Positions 46,673 to 56,200 of a stretch of DNA of 64,000 bases are shown here, piece by piece. The notes under the pieces are model-generated. The model was not told the DNA's origin, ran no database searches, and saw only the letters and a list, made by a program, of their open reading frames with translations. The stretch lies in contig NC_021741.1 of the NCBI RefSeq assembly GCF_000422085.1, positions 4,960,001 to 5,024,000 of the forward strand, written 5' to 3'. The stretch is from Serratia liquefaciens ATCC 27592. GTDB lineage: Bacteria; Pseudomonadota; Gammaproteobacteria; Enterobacterales; Enterobacteriaceae. Both the position numbers and the translations under genes were made by a program. The stretch's first letter is position 1; every line of letters starts with the position of its first letter.

Positions 46673-47283
46673 GATCATTTCCTTAAAATTATTCTTCATC
46701 AGGAGCGCTGTACGTGAACAGGCTCATCTTTCGTCGGAGATAATAATAGGCCGATAAACATATAGTAATGCGATGGTGTGTAAATTTATTAAAGCCCGAA
46801 ACAGGTTTATTCGACAATAATGAATGAATTATGGAGATGTTGTTTATTATCTGGAAATTTTGGTTTCCCCTGGCCTGACGATCACCTGATTTTGCTTTCC
46901 CCCCGATGGGGTTATTCCTGTCAATGCCCGTCTTTATTATAATTTAGGCTTATCCACTGCAACCGTCCTGCAACAAGATGACGACGGCATCGAAAGCAGC
47001 AATCGTACGAATCTCTCGAAAGCGCAGGTTCTCACTTACACTTAAGATTGTATCCACTCCCAGTGAGATCGTCAGGATCCGGCGCGCAACGCAGCCTTCT
47101 GCAGCGGCGGCAACGCGACGTTTACACTGCAAAACTAATTATTGGTTATATAATAGTTTCATCCTCTGCCCGTGAAAAACGTGTTATATGATGGAGATAC
47201 GTGCACTACGGCCACTACCGAGCCAGAATTTGCTGCTGTGCCCATCGCACAGGCTGGCTGTCGTGCCATTTTGAGGAATCATC
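46673..47283. other. Divergent spy/rpfR intergenic region
   Basis: 611 bp. Short open frames occur on both strands near 46950-47175 but lack ribosome binding sites and any recognisable sequence. A TATATAAT sequence near 47146-47153, followed about 130 bp later by rpfR, is a possible -10. No other structure was found. Confidence 0.4.
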
Positions 47284-49278
47284 ATGTTCGCAGACCAAGG
47301 CCCTATGCTTCTTAATGCCCACTTCGGCACCAACAGCCCATATTGGCGGTTGGCGTTTGACAGCAATGCCCTGGCGCTGTCGGCAGTGAAAGGAAAAACC
47401 CATATGGCCGTGGCGCTCAGCGCCATGCAGGCAGCCAAAATCCGCCGTCTGACCGGCATTACCGCCAGCCTTGATATCACCATCACGCTGGGGGGTGAGC
47501 CGATACATCTGCATCTGGTCGGGCGCAGGATCAATAATCAGGAATGGGCGGGTACCGCCTCGGCCTTCAGCGACACCCAATCGGTCGCCCGCGATCTGGT
47601 ACACGGCCTGTCTTTTGCCGAACAGGTGGTGTCAGAAGCCAATTCGGTGATTGTGATTGTTGACCAGCACGGTCGTATTCAGCGCTTTAACCGACTGAGC
47701 GAAGAGTACACCGGCCTGCACGAACATGATGTTATTGGTAAAAACGTCTTTCAGCTGTTTATGAGCCCGGAAGAAGCGGCGGCATCGCGGCGAAACATCG
47801 CCGGTTTTTTTCGCAACGGATCATCCTATGAGGTGGAACGTTGGATCAAAACGGTGAAGGGGGAACGGCTGTTCTTGTTTCGCAACAAGTTCGTCCACAG
47901 CGGCAGCGGTAAAAATGAGGTGTTCCTGATTTGCTCCGGCACCGACATCACCGAAGAGCGTCGCGCTCAGGAACGACTGCGGGTATTGGCCAATACCGAC
48001 ATTATTACCGGCCTGCCCAATCGCAATGCCATTCAGGACAAAATCACCCAGGCAATCACCGCACGCGACGGCAATCATGTCGGTCTGGTGTATCTCGATC
48101 TCGACAACTTTAAGAAAGTTAATGACGCTTACGGCCATATGTTCGGCGACCGTTTATTGGTGGAGGTGTCGTTGGCGGTGCTTGGCTGTCTCGCACCAGA
48201 CCAAACCCTGGCTCGCCTGGGGGGCGATGAGTTTCTGGTGCTTGCCCAGCAGGCCGATCGCGAGATGCTGCAACGGCTGGCACAGCGCATTATCGACCGC
48301 TTGAAGACCCCCTTTCGTATCGGCCTTATCGAGGTCTATACCGGCTGTTCGATTGGCATTGCGCTATGCCCCGAACATGGTAACGATCTCGACAGCCTGA
48401 TCCGCAGTGCTGATACCGCCATGTACGTCGCCAAAGAGCACGGCAAACGCACCTATACCGTGTTCTCGCCGGAAATGAACAAACGCGTCGCGGAATACAT
48501 GTGGCTGGATACCAACCTGCGAAAAGGGCTGGAACAAGATCAACTGGTGGTGTACTACCAGCCCAAAATCGAGGCGCTCAGCGGCAAGGTGTGCAGCGTA
48601 GAAGCTTTGGTGCGTTGGGATTCACCCGAGCGCGGCCTGATCCCACCGTTGCAGTTTATTTCTTATGCCGAAGAATCCGGTCTGATAGGCCCACTCGGGC
48701 GCTGGGTGCTGCAAACCGCCGCCAGACAGGCCGCACAGTGGCAACGACAGGGCTTGAATCTGCGGGTGGCAGTGAATCTTTCCGCACGGCAGTTGGTTGA
48801 TGATTCCATCGTTGAAGATCTCGCTCAGGTATTGCAGTGCAATCACCTGGCCCCCTGCCTGCTCGACTTCGAACTCACGGAAAGCAGCCTGATTGAGGAT
48901 GAAAAACGTGCCCGCGAAGTGATCACGCGGTTACGCGATCTGGGGGCGCAGGTGCATCTCGATGATTTTGGCACCGGTTACTCTTCTTTGGCCCAGTTGG
49001 CCCGCATTCCGCTGGATGCCATCAAGCTGGATAAAAGCTTCGTGCGCGGGGTGAATTGCAATCCGGTTTCGCAGTCGCTGGTGCGCGCCATCGTCGCGGC
49101 GGCCGAAGCGCTCAGGTTCCGGGTGATTGCCGAAGGTGTAGAGACCGAAAGCGAAAATCAGTTTCTGGATGAAGTCGGTGTGGATGAGAAACAAGGATTT
49201 CTGTTTGCGCGGCCAATGCTCCCGGACCAGTTGGAACATTGGCTGCAATCTTATTGCCCGCATCCCTCCTCAGCCTGA
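47284..49278 (+). CDS. rpfR: RpfR/PdeR: DSF-type signal receptor and c-di-GMP enzyme (FI-PAS-GGDEF-EAL)
   Basis: 664 residues, start ATG 47284 with GAGGAA upstream. Domain order: N-terminal RpfF-interaction-like domain (about 1-95), PAS (about 108-225, VVSEANSVIVIVDQHGRIQRF), GGDEF with intact GGDEF at about 312-316 (RLGGDEFLVLAQQ), EAL with intact motif near residue 440 (CSVEALVRWDSPE) and DDFGTGYSSLAQL further on. It is the homologue of E. coli PdeR (YciR) and of Burkholderia/Cronobacter RpfR, which binds cis-2-unsaturated fatty acids at PAS and then degrades c-di-GMP. Convergent with rpfF, 16 bp between stops. Confidence 0.92.
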   Translation: MFADQGPMLLNAHFGTNSPYWRLAFDSNALALSAVKGKTHMAVALSAMQAAKIRRLTGITASLDITITLGGEPIHLHLVGRRINNQEWAGTASAFSDTQSVARDLVHGLSFAEQVVSEANSVIVIVDQHGRIQRFNRLSEEYTGLHEHDVIGKNVFQLFMSPEEAAASRRNIAGFFRNGSSYEVERWIKTVKGERLFLFRNKFVHSGSGKNEVFLICSGTDITEERRAQERLRVLANTDIITGLPNRNAIQDKITQAITARDGNHVGLVYLDLDNFKKVNDAYGHMFGDRLLVEVSLAVLGCLAPDQTLARLGGDEFLVLAQQADREMLQRLAQRIIDRLKTPFRIGLIEVYTGCSIGIALCPEHGNDLDSLIRSADTAMYVAKEHGKRTYTVFSPEMNKRVAEYMWLDTNLRKGLEQDQLVVYYQPKIEALSGKVCSVEALVRWDSPERGLIPPLQFISYAEESGLIGPLGRWVLQTAARQAAQWQRQGLNLRVAVNLSARQLVDDSIVEDLAQVLQCNHLAPCLLDFELTESSLIEDEKRAREVITRLRDLGAQVHLDDFGTGYSSLAQLARIPLDAIKLDKSFVRGVNCNPVSQSLVRAIVAAAEALRFRVIAEGVETESENQFLDEVGVDEKQGFLFARPMLPDQLEHWLQSYCPHPSSA

Positions 49279-49294
49279 TGCGGGCCAGGTAATG

Positions 49295-50161
49295 TTAGCC
49301 TGCACGACGCAGGTTTAGCGTGTGGCGGTCTTGTAGCATAACCAGACGCTCGATATAGGCACGATCTTTCTCCTCGATGGTGAAGGCCGAATGCACCCAA
49401 TCCTCGGTAATATCCATCAGCTCCGAACGCGTGAGCTGCAGCACCCGCTGACGGGCGCGTAGCATGGCGCGCATCCCGTTCAATTTGGGCCGGATGGTAT
49501 CGATGAAGGTGCGGGTCGCCACATAAGCATCGCCGGGCTGGAACAACTGATCGACCAGGCCACGGCTTTCAAACCATTCCGCGGTGTGCGACTCGCCCCC
49601 CCAGATCAGCTCTTCCGCCAGGCGCATACCTGCCTTGCGTGCCACCAGCGAATATCCCCCCATGCCGGGGAACAGGTTGAACGCAATTTCCGGAAAACCC
49701 ATCCGCGCGTTGTTCTGTGCCAGCACGAAATGATGCGCCAACGCCGCTTCGAAGCCGCCCCCCAGGGCGCTGCCCTCCACCATCGCAATGCTGACCGCAC
49801 CGGTATCAAACCCGCGCGCCGCCGCATGCACGCAGTCAATGCAGGCACGTGCGTAAGCCATCATCGCCTCGCGCTTGCGGTTTTTAATGGCCTCGGCAAA
49901 GAACTGCAGATCGCCACCGACGTTGAACATATTGGGCACCAGCGATCCGGTGACCCAAAAATCAAACTGCAATGAAGACTCTTTTGCTGCCTGCGCCAGC
50001 GTCATGATGTCTTCGATTAACGCCTGATTGAAGCAAGGGCGCGGTTCAGCACGCAGCAGCATCCACATGATGTGCCGTTCCTCCTCATAGTAGGCGGATA
50101 TCTGGGTCAAATTGCCCGCTTCGGTAAACGGGCGACAGGTGGGGTGATTAAGTAATTTCAT
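49295..50161 (-). CDS. rpfF: RpfF, DSF-family quorum-signal synthase (crotonase fold)
   Basis: 288 residues from ATG 50161 (MKLLNHPTCRPFTEAGN), with GGAAGG upstream; ATG 50173 would add four. Crotonase fold specific to RpfF: WVTGSLVPNMFNVGGDLQFF, MVEGSALGGGFEAALAHHF, MGFPEIAFNLFPGMGGYSL, and the long RpfF C-terminus LNGMRAMLRARQRVLQLTRSE. The two catalytic Glu are E138 and E158, spaced 20 as in Xanthomonas (E141/E161). It makes cis-2-unsaturated fatty acids (DSF/BDSF) from acyl-ACP. Gene pair with rpfR gives synthase plus receptor. Confidence 0.92.
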   Translation of the reverse strand: MKLLNHPTCRPFTEAGNLTQISAYYEEERHIMWMLLRAEPRPCFNQALIEDIMTLAQAAKESSLQFDFWVTGSLVPNMFNVGGDLQFFAEAIKNRKREAMMAYARACIDCVHAAARGFDTGAVSIAMVEGSALGGGFEAALAHHFVLAQNNARMGFPEIAFNLFPGMGGYSLVARKAGMRLAEELIWGGESHTAEWFESRGLVDQLFQPGDAYVATRTFIDTIRPKLNGMRAMLRARQRVLQLTRSELMDITEDWVHSAFTIEEKDRAYIERLVMLQDRHTLNLRRAG

Positions 50162-50313
50162 ATGACCTTCCATTTTCTCTCGTGTTAACAGTTGAAACCG
50201 TTCCAGCCCCTACGGCTGCAGTTGCGCGGCGACTGGTAAACCGTCGCGCCACATCATGAGTAAACGCTTTCTTGGTGATGAAACAGATAAAAATTGAAGG
50301 TCGGAGAATGAAA

Positions 50314-50460
50314 AAAACCGCGCTGGAACGCGGCTGACATAAGAATTTTACCCATCGGCAGGCTGCAACATTTCACCGGGGGAGTGAACGCGCTAAGCTC
50401 ACAAATTAGCCGGTTACCGGCCCCGGCGGCCAAAACGGCGAGCCTTTTGGCTATAATCAA
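50314..50460 (-). ncRNA. Candidate small RNA or attenuated leader upstream of rpfF (5' end undefined)
   Basis: On the minus strand, at 50317-50335, GCCGCG / CGCGGT around TTCCAG is followed by TTTTTTT (50310-50317), a strong rho-independent terminator with no gene upstream on that strand. It lies 150 bp before the rpfF start. Either a separate small RNA or premature termination of the rpfF leader would explain it. The 5' boundary given is a guess. Confidence 0.4.
50447..50458 (+). promoter_or_regulatory. Candidate -10 of the yhjD promoter
   Basis: TGGCTATAAT contains a perfect TATAAT with a near-extended -10, about 45 bp before the yhjD start. No good -35 hexamer is seen 16-18 bp upstream. 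Confidence 0.35.
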
Positions 50461-50501
50461 CATTGAGACAGCCTATTTATCGTTAAGGATATCGTGACGT
50501 A

Positions 50502-51521
50502 ATGCCTACAGGATCAGATAAAGACCCCCGTCAGCCCAACAGTGAAGCGCCGCAAAAACCGCTGATCGACATCAAGACCGGCCACCAGACCCTTGACCGG
50601 CGCATTTCCGGATTTTCACGCCTGGTCGAACGCATCAAGGCCTGGCCAAGCATCGCTCACCTGCTGCGCGCCACCGAGCGCTTTAACGATCGCCTGGGCA
50701 GCCAATTCGGCGCTGCCATCACCTATTTCTCGTTTCTTTCGCTGATCCCGATTCTGATGGTGTCATTTGCCGCCGTCGGTTTTGTGTTGGCATCCAATCC
50801 GGACCTGCTAACCGGGCTGATCAATAAAATCGTCGGCAGCATCAGCGATCCGACCCTGGCCGGCACGCTGAAAAACACCGTCAATACCGCCATTCAGCAA
50901 CGTACCACCGTGGGGCTGACCGGCCTGGCGTTGGCGCTGTATTCGGGGATCAGTTGGATGGGCAACCTGCGAGAGGCGATCCGTGCACAGTCGCGTGACG
51001 TCTGGGAGCGCAATCCGCAGGATCAGGAAAAAATCTATTTCAAATACACCCGCGATTTTATCTCGCTCACCGGTCTGGTGGTGGCGCTGATTATCACCCT
51101 GACGTTGACCTCCATTGCCGGTTCGGCGCAGGCGGCGATCGTGCAGGCGCTGGGTCTGGAAGGCATAGAATGGCTGCGGCCGGCCATGACGCTGATTGCG
51201 CTGTCGATCTCCATCTTTGCCAACTACCTGCTGTTTTTGTGGATCTTCTGGATGCTGCCACGGCATAAGCCGAAGAAAAAGGCGTTGCTGCGGGGCACGC
51301 TGCTTGCCGCTATCGGTTTCGAAGTGATTAAGTTTGTGATGACCATGACGCTGCCACAGGTGGCTAAATCCCCTTCCGGGGCAGCCTTTGGTTCGGTGAT
51401 TGGGCTGATGGCGTTTTTCTATTTCTTCGCCAGACTGACGCTGTTTTGCGCCGCCTGGATCGCCACCGCGCAATATAAAGAGGATAAAACCCTGCCAACC
51501 TCAGAACAATCCGCGCCGTAA
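50502..51521 (+). CDS. yhjD: YhjD inner-membrane protein (BrkB/YihY family)
   Basis: 339 residues, like E. coli YhjD (337). Cytoplasmic N-terminus of about 65 residues, then about six membrane segments, beginning with FGAAITYFSFLSLIPILMVSFAAVGFVL, with LALALYSGISWMGNLREAI typical of the YihY/BrkB family. Inner membrane; in E. coli suppressor mutations in yhjD allow growth without Kdo, so a role in lipid or LPS-precursor export has been proposed. Next to yhjE, as in E. coli. Confidence 0.92.
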   Translation: MPTGSDKDPRQPNSEAPQKPLIDIKTGHQTLDRRISGFSRLVERIKAWPSIAHLLRATERFNDRLGSQFGAAITYFSFLSLIPILMVSFAAVGFVLASNPDLLTGLINKIVGSISDPTLAGTLKNTVNTAIQQRTTVGLTGLALALYSGISWMGNLREAIRAQSRDVWERNPQDQEKIYFKYTRDFISLTGLVVALIITLTLTSIAGSAQAAIVQALGLEGIEWLRPAMTLIALSISIFANYLLFLWIFWMLPRHKPKKKALLRGTLLAAIGFEVIKFVMTMTLPQVAKSPSGAAFGSVIGLMAFFYFFARLTLFCAAWIATAQYKEDKTLPTSEQSAP

Positions 51522-51535
51522 ATCAACGCAATCAT

Positions 51536-51565
51536 ACCGGCCACTTTCCTGTGGCCGGTTTTTTA
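51536..51565 (+). terminator. Rho-independent terminator of yhjD
   Basis: Perfect stem ACCGGCCAC / GTGGCCGGT around TTTCCT, followed by TTTTTTA. Confidence 0.92.
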
Positions 51566-51849
51566 TTTTGCATTTAAGCAATTAAACCAGCATATAAAAC
51601 CAATAAGAAACCCACTCCCCTGCCAAAACCAGCATAACAAACTACAGCCTAACTTTTCTTTTCACCTTTTACAGATGTTCAGTCTGCGAATCATTCATTT
51701 GGCAACGTTAAAATCTATGCAGAAACGCAGTGATGAAACATTAAGCTTTTTAACCGGTTAATCGCCGCATTGTACAAAGTTTCGTCATTGAAAAGGCATT
51801 TTGCTGTGACTAAGATGGATTTTTACAAATTCAAAATATAAGAAATATT
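51566..51849. other. Intergenic region before yhjE
   Basis: About 280 bp, AT-rich towards the gene, without an open frame or clear hairpin. It presumably holds the yhjE promoter; no confident hexamer pair was found. Confidence 0.35.
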
Positions 51850-53172
51850 ATGCAAGCCTCCATCGCACCAACTCTGGACGCCGACGACGCGTCAACACCG
51901 GTTAACTCACGCGGAAAAGTGATTGTCGCCTCGCTGGTCGGGACCGCTATCGAGTTTTTCGATTTTTACATTTACGCCACCGCTGCGGTGATCGTTTTCC
52001 CGCATATCTTCTTCCCACAGGGCGATCCCACCACCGCCACGCTGCAGTCGCTGGCCACTTTCGCCGTCGCTTTCGTTGCGCGCCCTATTGGTTCGGCGCT
52101 GTTCGGCCACTTCGGCGATCGCGTTGGGCGTAAGGTGACCCTGGTCGCCTCACTGCTGACCATGGGGATTTCCACCGTGCTGATCGGCCTGCTGCCAAGC
52201 TACGAAACCATTGGTATCTTCGCGCCAATCCTGCTGGCGCTGGCGCGCTTCGGTCAGGGTCTGGGCCTGGGCGGGGAATGGGGCGGCGCAGCCTTACTGG
52301 CCACCGAGAATGCCCCGGCCAGAAAACGGGCGCTGTACGGTTCCTTCCCGCAGCTGGGCGCGCCTATCGGCTTCTTCTTCGCCAACGGGACCTTCCTGCT
52401 GCTCTCCTGGTTGCTGACTGACCAGCAGTTTATGGAATGGGGCTGGCGCGTGCCGTTCATTCTGTCCGCCGCGCTGGTGCTGATCGGGCTGTACGTACGA
52501 GTGTCACTGCATGAAACACCGGTATTCGCCAAGGTGGCAAAAGCCGGCAAGCAGGTGAAAATTCCGCTCGGCACCCTGCTCAGCAAGCACCTGAAGGTGA
52601 CGATCCTCGGCACCTTCATCATGCTGGCAACCTATACGCTGTTCTACCTGATGACGGTCTACTCGATGACCTACGGCACCACGCCGCAGCCGCTGGGGTT
52701 GGGCTATTCGCGCAACAGCTTCCTGTGGATGTTGATGGTGGCGGTGATCGGCTTTGGCGTTATGGTACCGATTGCCGGTCTGCTGGCTGACGCCTTTGGC
52801 CGTCGCAAGACCATGATCGTCATTACTCTGCTGATGATCGCCTTCGCTTTCCTGTTCCCTAGCATGCTGGGTTCCGGAAACCAGGCGCTGGTGATGGGCT
52901 TCCTGCTGTGCGGCCTGAGCATCATGGGGCTGACCTTCGGCCCGATGGGCGCGCTGCTGCCGGAGCTGTTCCCGACGGAGGTGCGCTATACCGGCGCATC
53001 CTTCTCCTATAACGTCGCGTCAATCCTCGGGGCCGCGGTAGCGCCTTATATCGCCACCTGGTTGGCAACGCACTACGGCCTGTTCTATGTCGGTCTGTAC
53101 CTGGCGGCCATGGCCAGCCTGACGCTGATCGCCCTGTTGTTGATGAAAGAGACCCGAGACAAGTCGCTGTAA
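51850..53172 (+). CDS. yhjE: MFS metabolite:H+ symporter YhjE
   Basis: 440 residues, twelve predicted membrane segments. Signature of the MHS (ShiA/ProP/KgtP) family: VGTAIEFFDFYIYATAAVIVFPHIFFP, GSALFGHFGDRVGRKVTLVASLL, and GLGLGGEWGGAALLATENAP. Inner-membrane proton symporter; substrate of YhjE is not established. Start ATG 51850 follows AAGAAATATT, a weak site. Order yhjD-yhjE matches E. coli. Confidence 0.93.
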   Translation: MQASIAPTLDADDASTPVNSRGKVIVASLVGTAIEFFDFYIYATAAVIVFPHIFFPQGDPTTATLQSLATFAVAFVARPIGSALFGHFGDRVGRKVTLVASLLTMGISTVLIGLLPSYETIGIFAPILLALARFGQGLGLGGEWGGAALLATENAPARKRALYGSFPQLGAPIGFFFANGTFLLLSWLLTDQQFMEWGWRVPFILSAALVLIGLYVRVSLHETPVFAKVAKAGKQVKIPLGTLLSKHLKVTILGTFIMLATYTLFYLMTVYSMTYGTTPQPLGLGYSRNSFLWMLMVAVIGFGVMVPIAGLLADAFGRRKTMIVITLLMIAFAFLFPSMLGSGNQALVMGFLLCGLSIMGLTFGPMGALLPELFPTEVRYTGASFSYNVASILGAAVAPYIATWLATHYGLFYVGLYLAAMASLTLIALLLMKETRDKSL

Positions 53173-53280
53173 CCCCGCTTACGCGGCCCCCATCAGGCGG
53201 GCCGCACTTCCCGTATTGTCTCCTGTCATAAAATCGGACTATGCTGAACGCTTCCTCTTTGACAGAAATGGAAATCAATA

Positions 53281-54039
53281 ATGTCTCTGCGCCGCAGACT
53301 GTTTTGGTACGTTGTGCCATTGGTGGTGATCGCCATTGCGCTGGCTGGCTGGTTCTGGCTAATACCCTCCAATTCAAACGCGCTATGGCGTATCGTCAGC
53401 CAGCAGTGCCTGCCAAACCAACAAACGCATAACAACCCTGCACCTTGCGCGCAGGTCGACCCACAGGCCGGTTTTGTGGTGTTTAAGGATCGCAACGGGC
53501 CACTGCAGTATTTACTGATGCCAACGGCCAAAATCACCGGCATTGAAAGCCCGCAGGTGCTGGAAGCCACCACCCCAAACTTCTTTGAGCAAGCCTGGGC
53601 CGTACGGCATTTTATGGCGGATAAATACGGCAAAGAGATTGATGACGCCGATATTTCGCTGGCGATTAACTCGCAATATGGCCGAACGCAGAATCAGTTG
53701 CATATTCATATCTCCTGCCTGTTACCGGCGGTAAAAACGCAGTTGGCGCGATATGCGACAGAATACAGTGAACAGTGGGAACCCATGCCCGGCGGCTTGC
53801 TGGGGCACGACTATCTGGTACGTAAGGTCACCGCTAGTGATCTGAAAAAACAGGGGGCTTTCCGCCTGCTGGCAGAAGGGGTACCACGATCCGAAGGCCG
53901 TATGGGCAGTTTTGGCCTGGCAATGACCGCTTTGCCGGGCGGCGACTTCCTGCTGCTGGCCACCGAGCGCAGTTTGCTGCCGTTTACCCTGGCCTCGGCG
54001 GAAGAAATTCAGGATCACGACTGCCGGGTTCTGCAATAA
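53281..54039 (+). CDS. cdh: CDP-diacylglycerol diphosphatase
   Basis: 252 residues. One N-terminal membrane anchor (YVVPLVVIAIALAGWFWLI, residues 10-28), then a periplasmic HIT-related domain: FVVFKDRNGPLQYLLMPTAKITGIESP and the active-site QNQLHIHISCLLP. Hydrolyses CDP-diacylglycerol to phosphatidate and CMP at the inner membrane. The ATG has only a weak Shine-Dalgarno. Convergent with yhjG. Confidence 0.93.
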   Translation: MSLRRRLFWYVVPLVVIAIALAGWFWLIPSNSNALWRIVSQQCLPNQQTHNNPAPCAQVDPQAGFVVFKDRNGPLQYLLMPTAKITGIESPQVLEATTPNFFEQAWAVRHFMADKYGKEIDDADISLAINSQYGRTQNQLHIHISCLLPAVKTQLARYATEYSEQWEPMPGGLLGHDYLVRKVTASDLKKQGAFRLLAEGVPRSEGRMGSFGLAMTALPGGDFLLLATERSLLPFTLASAEEIQDHDCRVLQ

Positions 54040-54062
54040 AAATGGCCCGCAGTGCGGGCCAT
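54036..54062 (-). terminator. Rho-independent terminator of yhjG
   Basis: Ten-bp perfect stem ATGGCCCGCA / TGCGGGCCAT between convergent cdh and yhjG; on the minus strand TTTTATTG follows, so it serves yhjG best. Confidence 0.75.
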
Positions 54063-54068
54063 TAACGG

Positions 54069-56102
54069 TCATTTTTTCTTCTTCATCTGCTGCAGAATTT
54101 GTCCGCACTGGTTTTCCTCACCACCTTCGCTCGGCGAAACCAGCGCCAACAATGCCGCTGCCGGCGTCAACACCACGCCCAGCGCTACCGCAGCCGCACC
54201 GCGCGCAATCAGCGGACCAGCCTTCACCCCAGCGTCCGGATGTGCGAAGGTGCCTTTCACATACAGCGGCGAACGCAGCGTCATCACGCGCATCCCCTTA
54301 CTTTCCGGATCGATGGACAGGTCCAGCCGCTCCGTGGCCAGATTGGTATTGCCGCTGATATTGATAATCGCGTTCTCGGTATCGAACACAAACAGCCGCG
54401 GTGCCGCCACACCGGTGCTGATCCCGATGTCCGCCGCCGCACAGTTAATGCCCACAACGTCGTCGCCAAAAAGCTGCGCTACCAGATAGTTACCGACGTT
54501 GAGCCCGAGAATTTCCATCAGGCTACGGCTGATAACCCCATTATTAATCACCATCCGCAGATCGCCGCTGCTGGTCGCCAGCAAGTCCGCCACCGAGTTG
54601 CCCGTGCCGGTGAGTTTGGCATCGCCGTTCAGCTGCCCCAGGCTACGTTTCATCGATCCCACGTTTGGCAACAGCTGCTTGAGCTGGAATTTCCGCGCGT
54701 GCATATCCACCCGACCCTGCATCGGATTCTTGCTGCCGTCGAGGCGCAGGGTGGCGTTAAGATTGCCGCCCGCCACGCCGAACCGCAGCGGGTCCATCAG
54801 GATGGCGCCGTTGTTCAACTGCAGATGGGTATAGAGGTCGCTCAGCGGCAACGAGCTGCCGTGCTCAATGCGCTTGGCGGTGAATTTGACGTCCGCATCC
54901 ATCACCTTCCAGCTTTGGGTTTCAAACTTTTCTACCGGCAGCACCTTGCCGGCCGGCTGACGGCTTTTTTCGCCGCGTCCGGCTTTTTCGGTGTTGGAGT
55001 CCGCGCCAATCAACGGCGCCAGATCGGCGAAGCGCAGCTGCTTCGACAGTACCTCACCGCTTAGCTTCGGCCGGGGCTTGCTGGCGACATAGGTCAAATC
55101 ACCGTGAATATCGCTGTCGCCGATTTTGCCGTCGAATTTTTGGTACTGGAATACGGCCCCGCCTTTCTCGTGCAGGCGAGCACTCAGGTGACCATCGGTG
55201 GAGTAAGGCGGAGTATTCGGCAGCAGCACGCCGGTAAGGCCATACAGATTCCCCAGGCTGTCACCGGAGAATTTAAGCTGCAAGTCCAGCCCGCCGAGGT
55301 TCATCGGGTCGGACAGCGTACCTGCTACCACCACCCGGGTTGAGCCGGAACGCACATCTGCCTGCAGCGGGAATGGCGAGTCGGCACTTTGTAACGACAG
55401 CATACCGCCGATCTTGCCGCTGCCCGCCAGCGGCTCACCGTTATAGGTCCCCTTCACCTTCCAACCGAAAACATAGTCAGGCGTGATGGCTTTGCTGGCG
55501 TCTTTTTTGCCCGTCACTTCGCTGAACGGCAAAGGTTTGCCGAGCGGGTCAATCTCAGCGCGGAAATCGGCCTTCAGCGTGGCGTCTTTAAAAGCAATCT
55601 GACCCTTATCGAATACGATGTCATGAACGTTCACCGTCCAGTCGGACGGGGGCTGATTGGGATCGCCGGCCAGGTTAAAGGTCCAGTTATTCTCGCCATT
55701 GGCCAGACGCCGCAGGCTCGCGTTCGGCTGCTTCAGCCAAATACGCGGGATCAGCACCTCTTTGCCCAATAATGCCAGTGGCGAGATGCTGGCTTCGACG
55801 CGCTGCAACTGGACCATAGTGTCGCCCGGGATATTTTCCGGGTTACCCAGCACGATATCTTCGGCATGAATACGCGGCCATGGCACCCAGGCACGCCAAC
55901 CGCCTTCATCCTTATCACGTGTCCACGCCACACCCAAGTCGCCACGGATAGCGAACGGACGGTGCAATTCGGCAGACACCTTGTCGTTAATGGTCGGTTT
56001 GAGGCGATTCCAGTCGAAGGCCAGCGCAAAGATCACCAACGCGACGATGATCAGCAGCACAATACCGCCCACCCAAGTGAACGCCTTTCCTGTTTTTGTC
56101 AT
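54069..56102 (-). CDS. yhjG: AsmA family protein YhjG
   Basis: 677 residues from ATG 56102 (MTKTGKAFTWVGGIVLL), with AGGGAG upstream; the frame is open 81 bp further. One N-terminal membrane anchor (residues 10-30), then a long periplasmic AsmA-type body (FDWNRLKPTINDKVSAELHRPFAIRGDLGVAW at the start) and a C-terminal AsmA domain (GNLNATLRLDGSKNPMQGRVDM; VITNNGVISR-like region). AsmA-like proteins bridge the envelope and are thought to move phospholipids. Same order as E. coli yhjG-pdeH-kdgK. Confidence 0.92.
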   Translation of the reverse strand: MTKTGKAFTWVGGIVLLIIVALVIFALAFDWNRLKPTINDKVSAELHRPFAIRGDLGVAWTRDKDEGGWRAWVPWPRIHAEDIVLGNPENIPGDTMVQLQRVEASISPLALLGKEVLIPRIWLKQPNASLRRLANGENNWTFNLAGDPNQPPSDWTVNVHDIVFDKGQIAFKDATLKADFRAEIDPLGKPLPFSEVTGKKDASKAITPDYVFGWKVKGTYNGEPLAGSGKIGGMLSLQSADSPFPLQADVRSGSTRVVVAGTLSDPMNLGGLDLQLKFSGDSLGNLYGLTGVLLPNTPPYSTDGHLSARLHEKGGAVFQYQKFDGKIGDSDIHGDLTYVASKPRPKLSGEVLSKQLRFADLAPLIGADSNTEKAGRGEKSRQPAGKVLPVEKFETQSWKVMDADVKFTAKRIEHGSSLPLSDLYTHLQLNNGAILMDPLRFGVAGGNLNATLRLDGSKNPMQGRVDMHARKFQLKQLLPNVGSMKRSLGQLNGDAKLTGTGNSVADLLATSSGDLRMVINNGVISRSLMEILGLNVGNYLVAQLFGDDVVGINCAAADIGISTGVAAPRLFVFDTENAIINISGNTNLATERLDLSIDPESKGMRVMTLRSPLYVKGTFAHPDAGVKAGPLIARGAAAVALGVVLTPAAALLALVSPSEGGEENQCGQILQQMKKKK

Positions 56103-56200
56103 AATGGCTCCCTGAACGCTAAACTTGCCAACAATTGATAAGCAACTGTTATCAAGCCTAGCCGAGGATAGGCCAGAGTTCACGCTTTAGGGGACGAGGA

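Noticed and set aside
46950..47175. 60-65 residue open frames on both strands upstream of rpfR
   Set aside because: No ribosome binding site, no recognisable sequence, and both strands are equally open, as expected by chance.
50254..50463. 69-residue minus-strand open frame upstream of rpfF
   Set aside because: It crosses the terminator hairpin and its T-run; no ribosome binding site is evident.
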